10,377 nt of DNA from Euperipatoides rowelli (Eukaryota; Onychophora; Udeonychophora; Euonychophora; Peripatopsidae), in assembly GCA_003024985.2 (NCBI GenBank), contig PXIH01S0043783.1; one strand, written 5' to 3'. The notes under the pieces were generated by a model. The model searched no databases and was not told the origin of the DNA. It saw nothing but the letters and a program-made list of their open reading frames with translations. Position numbers and translations under genes: made by a program. Each line of letters opens with the position of its first letter. The first letter of the stretch is position 1. Positions 6,880 to 10,377 of the stretch are shown here, piece after piece.

Positions 6880-7270
6880 TTTTCAAATGTAATGTCTTGT
6901 CTTAGGGAGTGGCCCTTGGAACCACTATCGGATAAGGACCAGCTCCCTAACACTTGCCACTGACTTCTTCGCCTAGGGGGGGTGGTTCTTGGAACCACAA
7001 CGGACGAGAATCAACCCCTATGTTTAAACCCGCCATTGGGGTTTATTTTACTGTACAGTATATTTTATCTAATTGTAAATAAAAGTTAAGAAGAAGTTTT
7101 TAATACCACAGCTAGTAGTCTTTCATTTCTTTTCTTATGATGATTAAATGGATTACATGTTTGGTGGCAGCAAACAGGATTTGTAAATACAAATAAACTA
7201 TTGTTATTATTCATAAACCTTCATCAATTACTAGCAACAAGTAAAATTAGAAATTATTAATCGTTATAAT
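6877..7270 (+). repeat. LTR-like direct repeat, right copy (394 bp)
   Basis: Colinear with 6409-6805, with a 3-bp deletion near its start and scattered substitutions. Its first three bases (TGC) overlap the 5' end of the antisense tRNA, so the true LTR start is uncertain by three bases. The hairpin at its 3' part is weakened (CATGTTTG against CAAACAGG). Its last bases, ATAAT, match those directly before the tRNA in the left copy. Confidence 0.85.
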
Positions 7271-7430
7271 ATCCATCTATTTTTTAATATTTTTAGTCCT
7301 TCCTTTTTGTCCGTTAGTCACCATACTTCATGTTCCTTTAATGAATTCAGTTCTTCGGTCATTGCGGCTTCCCATTCCTTTTTGATTTTGGAGTTTATTG
7401 CTTCCCAGTAGTTGTTTGGGTTTTCTTCGG
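7271..7430 (-). pseudogene. copia reverse transcriptase, N-terminal fragment
   Basis: On the minus strand the sequence reads NNYWEAINSKIKKEWEAAM, then TEELNSLKEHEVW, a TGA stop, then LTDKKEGLKILKNRWI. This matches the start of copia RT, where a W..A...E...L....W pattern precedes an N/K-W-V/I-F-K motif. The match ends at 7270/7271, exactly where the LTR-like repeat begins. The next 40 or so residues expected in the family (the K.RLVA.G region up to the AAKLNLQ region) are not found on the far side of the insertion. Confidence 0.85.
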
Positions 7431-8560
7431 TGGTAGTAGATTGTTGGCAGGTTTGTGTTGTTTCTCTATTTCTACTTGATCTCCATGCACCTTTTCGCTG
7501 TGCTTCTTCCTTTTTAGTGTTTTGGTCTCTTTGTCTTTCTTCTACTACCGCTATTCATTTTGTTGTTCCGAACAGTCTTCTTCCTTTTTTTTCTTCAGTT
7601 TCTTTGTTTTGGTTCGGTTCTTCTTGTTGGTGTTGTTTTCTTGGTTTTGATAAGTTAGGGTATCTATGCCTATTTTGCCTAAGCTAGGTATGTTTATGGT
7701 ATCTATTCCCCATTCTTCTGTGAATCTTACATTTCTGCTTTCTTGTATTTTATTTTCAGTTGGTATGTATATTCTGTACACTTTTCTTGTGCGTGAATAT
7801 CCTATGAATATGCCTTGAATTGTTCTTGGTTCAAGTTTATTATGTCTTTTTGGTTTTGGGATCCAACAGTATGCTTTGCAACCAAAGGTTCTCAGGTGTT
7901 TTATTGTTGGTTTTTTTCCTCTCCATTTTTCTATGGGTGTTTTGTTGCCTAATCTTTGTTTGTAAGTCCTGTTTTTTATGTAGGTGGCTGAGTTGACAGC
8001 TTTGCCCCAAAATTTTTCTGGTAACTTTGCATCTACTAGTAGGGTTCTGGTGGTGTCTAATATAGTTATATTTGCTCTTTCCGCTACTTCATTACTTACT
8101 GGGGAGTAATGTGCGTTTTTTTTTCATGTTTGATTCCATCTTTAGAAAATAGTTCTTCAAATTCCTTATTGATAAATTATGTGCCATGCCGTTGTCTGGT
8201 CTTACACATTTTATTTTTGTGTCTGTTTCATTTTCTGTGATAGCTTTGAAGTTTAGAATTTTTTGTAAGCATCGTTTTTATGTTTTAGTAGTTCTACAAA
8301 GGTCATTCGGGAGTAATCGTCTCCTATCATGAACATGTATCGGACCACATAGGTCTATGTGTATTAATTCTAGTAATTTTTTGACTTGTTTATTTTCTTA
8401 TTGAGGTTTGTGTTAGTTTTCCTCTTATACAGGAGTCACAGTTTTTTTTATTTTTTTCTGTCATGTTTTACCATGTGTCAGTTGTCTTTTTTCCATTTGT
8501 ATCATTCCTTGTATACTTAAGTGTCCTAGGCGTCTATGTCATAAGTTCATAACTTTCCGT
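7431..8560 (-). pseudogene. copia integrase with GAG-pre-integrase motif, frameshifted
   Basis: Integrase joins element DNA to the genome. From high to low coordinates: HRRLGHLS near 8530, where the TGA just before HRR stands where these proteins usually have Trp; a CDSCIRGKL zinc-finger segment (about 8420-8450) in another frame; HIDLCGP with the first catalytic Asp (8353-8355); and GDDYSRMTFVELLKHK (about 8276-8324). Then come RPDNG with the second Asp (8194-8196) and a frameshifted SPVSNEVAERA with the Glu (8079-8081), a spacing consistent with D,D-35-E. The C-terminal region follows: TPIEKWRGKKPTIKHLRTFG, then IQGIFIGYS and YRIYIPTENKI in an open frame (7781-7551). A lysine-rich linker (KKLKKKKEEDCSEQQNE) follows before RT. 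All three acidic residues remain, but they lie in different frames. Confidence 0.9.
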
Positions 8561-8699
8561 TTTGTATTTCTTGTTGTTGTTTTCCTATGTAGGCCTTTTC
8601 TTGAGTTATTTTTACTTTTATTATGTACATGTTATTTATTTCTGTAGCTTTTACAATATATATTGTGGCACCATCTTTATTGAATTTTACTTCATTCTT

Positions 8700-8950
8700 T
8701 TTTTTTTTGCTATTTCTTTAACTGATAATAAGTTATCTCTTAGTTGTGGGACATAGAGTACGTTTGATAGTTTTATGTTTATCTATTCATTATTGTTTGT
8801 ATTTGCATGATTATTTCACCTTTTGCTTGGGCTTCTATAGTTCTATCTTGCTCTGCTAGTTTGATTTTTGCTTTGTAGGCTTCAATGTTTTGTAGATTGT
8901 TTTTGTCTGCCGTCATATGTGTCGAGCAGCCAGTGTCTAAGTGCCATGTT
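8700..8950 (-). pseudogene. copia aspartic protease fragment
   Basis: The protease would cleave the Gag-Pol polyprotein. On the minus strand the active-site motif LDTGCSTHMT (D-T-G, codons within 8923-8937) is followed by ADKNNLQNIEAYKAKIKLAE and a segment ending EIIMQIQTIMNR before a stop. This matches the D-[ST]-G-[CA]-[ST]-xH start of copia proteases. The catalytic Asp is retained; the downstream half is broken by stops and shifts. Confidence 0.85.
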
Positions 8951-9119
8951 ATTTCATTAGTATTTTGTTTTTTGTGATATGTTTGTTTTGTTTTTTAATG
9001 TATATAGGGTTTGTTATTCCTCTCATTTGTATAGGTGATGTCTGGTTTGTTTGCTATTTTTGCGTGTTCAGATGTTTTTGCATTATATCTGTATTTTTGT
9101 TTAAAGTGTTTCTGTTATT

Positions 9120-9722
9120 GATAACTTTCTTTGTTGCACCAACATTGTTTAGCTATATGTCCTTGTTTGCCACATATATAACAATTTTTGTTTGGTTTGT
9201 TGTTAGGCTATACATTTTTCTATGTTGGTTCTGTATGCATTTTCATCTGTTTTTCTATCATATTGTTGGTTTTCTCTTTCTTTCCTCATTTGTTTTTCCT
9301 TTAATATGGTGTGGATTTCATCTAAGGACATGTTTTTATTTGTTCTTAGTATTTTCGTATTTATCATTTATTCCTTTTGTTATATAAAAGTTAATTTCAT
9401 CTTCTATTTTTCCTCCTATTGCTCTTATTTTGGATAAAATGTTTTTTATTCTAGTGAAGTGTGCGTCTATTGCCTCATTTTTGTACATTTTTATCTCTTT
9501 TAATTCTAGCATTGGATTCATGACTTTATTTTTTTCTGTCACTGGATACATTTTTTTCTAAGTTTTGCCTGACATGTTTAGCAGCCCATTCGTCTGCAAA
9601 CATAAGAGGCTAAAGATAATATTGATGTGCTGAATGCTTCATCATTTTTTTCATTCCATTCTTGTTTTACTTTCCACTCTTTCATCTTTTTGTCATCACT
9701 GTATTATTAAATTCCATTATGA
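9120..9722 (-). pseudogene. copia Gag with CCHC zinc knuckle, frameshifted
   Basis: Gag forms the virus-like particle and binds RNA. A Met codon at about 9716 (MEFN) lies just upstream. The readable parts are KMKEWKVKQEWNEKNDEAFS and ILSLASY (about 9598-9680, another frame). An open frame 9551-9336 with MYKNEAIDAHFTRIKNILSK and FYITKGINDKY corresponds to the UBN2/retrotran-gag type region. NMSLDEIHTILKEKQMRKE and CYICGKQGHIAKQC (9142-9183) follow, the latter a perfect C-X2-C-X4-H-X4-C knuckle. At least two frameshifts and stops separate these pieces, so no Gag can be made. The hydrophobic plus-strand open frames across this region are antisense shadows of the A-rich gag. Confidence 0.88.
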
Positions 9723-10066
9723 TTTATTGTTATTAGTTGTTTTTTTGGATAGTATATATTTTTATGTACTGTATATATATTTTTGTTGTGCATTTTTATA
9801 GGTGCTTTGTTACAACTTGATAATACCCAAACAATGATAATATGCAAAGGAAATTGTTTATTGATAATCCCTAGGTTTTGTTGTCTAGTGATAATATCTC
9901 GCTCTTTTAGTACTCAAAAGGTCTGCTATTAATTGATAATGTCTCGTTCTGTTAATAGTCAAAAGTAATTTAATAATTGTTCCAGTGCATCCTGGTAAAA
10001 ACTATAAGTTCAGTTTTAGAGCAGAATAGTAATTAATTATTTTTATTAAATCATTTATCTCATCTA
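9723..10066. other. presumed 5' flank of the copia element with TGATAAT repeats
   Basis: A 5' leader and LTR should lie here, but neither a copy of the 4434-4940 region nor a convincing primer-binding site is recognised. The motif TGATAAT recurs at 9818, 9835, 9862, 9889 and 9934. The stretches from 9889 and 9934 are similar over about 35 bp (TGATAAT.TCTCG.TCT...AGT.AAAAG), a decayed 45-bp tandem repeat. Confidence 0.5.
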
Positions 10067-10224
10067 GGGTGTTAGTTTTATATTCCAAGTTAGTAAAGGG
10101 TGGTTGTCTAAGCTAACGGGATACGATGATGGCGCTCTAGGTTCAGCTTAGGCATTGTTAAAGGTGACCTTTACTTTGCAGTTTCTTGGCACTCACAGTT
10201 GAAAACTTGGAATATTTATAACCC
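10067..10224. repeat. foldback/MITE-like element with nested inverted repeats
   Basis: TATTCCAAGTT (10081-10091) is the exact complement of AACTTGGAATA (10204-10214). Inside it, AGTAAAGG (10092-10099) pairs with CCTTTACT (10168-10175), and CTAAGCT (10108-10114) pairs with AGCTTAG (10145-10151). Outside, GGGTGTTAG on the left and ATAACCC on the right are imperfectly complementary. This ordered nesting indicates a ~155-bp hairpin-forming repeat. No coding capacity or clear target duplication is seen; a C10 run (10222-10231) obscures the right end. Confidence 0.6.
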
Positions 10225-10377
10225 CCCCCCCTCCTTGCTATAATTCATAATTTCATTAAGAGGGTAAAGAAGTACAAAATTTAGTCCGTGCTGGTCATTA
10301 CAACTATTATTGGCAATTATTATGACTTTAGTCAAGTAGGAAACAAATGCATTCATATGCAGACACCTCATATATAT
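10225..10377. other. AT-rich non-coding DNA
   Basis: After the C run at 10222-10231 no gene, repeat family or RNA is recognised up to the window end. Confidence 0.6.

Larger units (their letters stand above)
6409..7270 (+). mobile_element. compact LTR-tRNA-LTR element inserted in copia RT
   Basis: Two direct repeats, 6409-6805 and 6877-7270, flank only a tRNA-Gly complement. If the repeats are LTRs read on the plus strand, the first base after LTR 1 starts TGGTGCATTGG, a perfect primer-binding site for tRNA-Gly, and the complementarity runs through the whole tRNA to its 5' end, where LTR 2 begins. There is no other interior and no polypurine tract. The repeats carry a poly(A)-type AATAAA (for example 6613-6618) and a hairpin near their 3' part. 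They differ at roughly 25-30 positions by eye. The far end abuts the copia RT codons NRWI at 7270/7271. No target-site duplication is seen, and copia sequence on the two sides does not join cleanly, so some RT was lost. A TRIM element with an unusual interior is the main alternative. Confidence 0.75.
4941..9722 (-). mobile_element. degenerate Ty1/copia retrotransposon, minus strand
   Basis: Pieces of a copia polyprotein appear in the correct order from high to low coordinates: gag zinc knuckle (9142-9183), protease DTGCSTHM (about 8914-8937), GAG-pre-integrase RRLGHLS (about 8530), integrase D, D and E, the integrase C-terminal region, RT, and RNase H ending in ADILTKAVPTEKLQRM. A purine tract follows. 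The domain order protease-integrase-RT-RNase H is diagnostic of Ty1/copia (Pseudoviridae type) and excludes gypsy and BEL. Numerous stops and frameshifts split it into at least seven open pieces, so it cannot encode a working polyprotein. It is interrupted at 6170-7270 by a foldback and an LTR-tRNA-LTR insertion. The coding strand is A-rich, which makes the plus strand visibly T-rich throughout. Confidence 0.93.

Noticed and set aside
6792-6998. 68-codon minus-strand open frame across the tRNA and repeat
   Set aside because: It reads through a tRNA and an LTR-like repeat, is not conserved in the other repeat copy, and has no recognisable domain.
7412-7687. 91-codon plus-strand open frame
   Set aside because: It lies antisense to the copia integrase-RT linker, where the minus strand has clear homology.
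8941-9437. Hydrophobic plus-strand open frames (148 and 71 codons) resembling membrane proteins
   Set aside because: They are antisense to the A-rich copia gag/protease; the T-rich complement automatically yields Phe, Ile and Leu runs.
9817-10320. 5' LTR of the copia element
   Set aside because: Visual comparison with 4434-4940 showed only a shared TATTATCA, not a direct repeat; no boundary can be supported.
1-10377. CRISPR array, bacterial operon or viral genome
   Set aside because: There are no regularly spaced short repeats, no operon-like dense coding and no intact viral genes; all recognisable coding similarity is to decayed copia sequence.

Overview
This window looks like nuclear DNA of an animal, most probably an arthropod or another invertebrate. 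It is strongly AT-rich and holds no intact protein gene. Its recognisable content is layered, decayed LTR retroelements plus small foldback repeats. The animal reading rests on a Ty1/copia pol, a tRNA-Gly(GCC) sequence of metazoan type, a primer-binding site resembling tRNA-Ser, and one possible 56-nt intron. No species can be named, and nothing suggests a bacterial or organellar source.

Layout. Positions 1-1730 are AT-rich non-coding DNA, with one weak candidate for two short exons at 985-1220 (possibly a gene relic). Positions 1731-3964 are a non-autonomous LTR retrotransposon on the minus strand: two ~530-bp direct repeats (1731-2254 and 3427-3964) and a ~1.17-kb interior without a convincing gene. 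A primer-binding site at 3401-3425 fixes its orientation. Positions 3965-4430 hold nothing recognisable. From about 4940 to 9720 there is a decayed Ty1/copia retrotransposon on the minus strand. Read from high to low coordinates, it runs gag with a CCHC zinc knuckle, protease, GAG-pre-integrase, integrase, reverse transcriptase, RNase H and a polypurine tract. It carries many stops and frameshifts, and both catalytic Asp positions inspected in the RT are mutated.

The copia reverse transcriptase is interrupted between about 6170 and 7270 by two other things. One is a 108-bp imperfect palindrome (6239-6346). The other is a compact LTR-tRNA-LTR structure (6409-7270): two ~395-bp direct repeats separated by exactly one full-length antisense tRNA-Gly(GCC), including a genomically encoded CCA. 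That junction is the most unusual object here. Its interior is the complement of an entire primer tRNA and nothing else, as expected if a reverse transcriptase copied the whole primer and the product was joined to a second LTR.

A second oddity is a pair of interlocking inverted repeats (5893-5948) in the RT coding region, which looks like a local template-switch mutation. The window ends with a foldback/MITE-like element (about 10067-10224) in AT-rich DNA. No genes work together here: the region is best read as nested, long-dead mobile elements.
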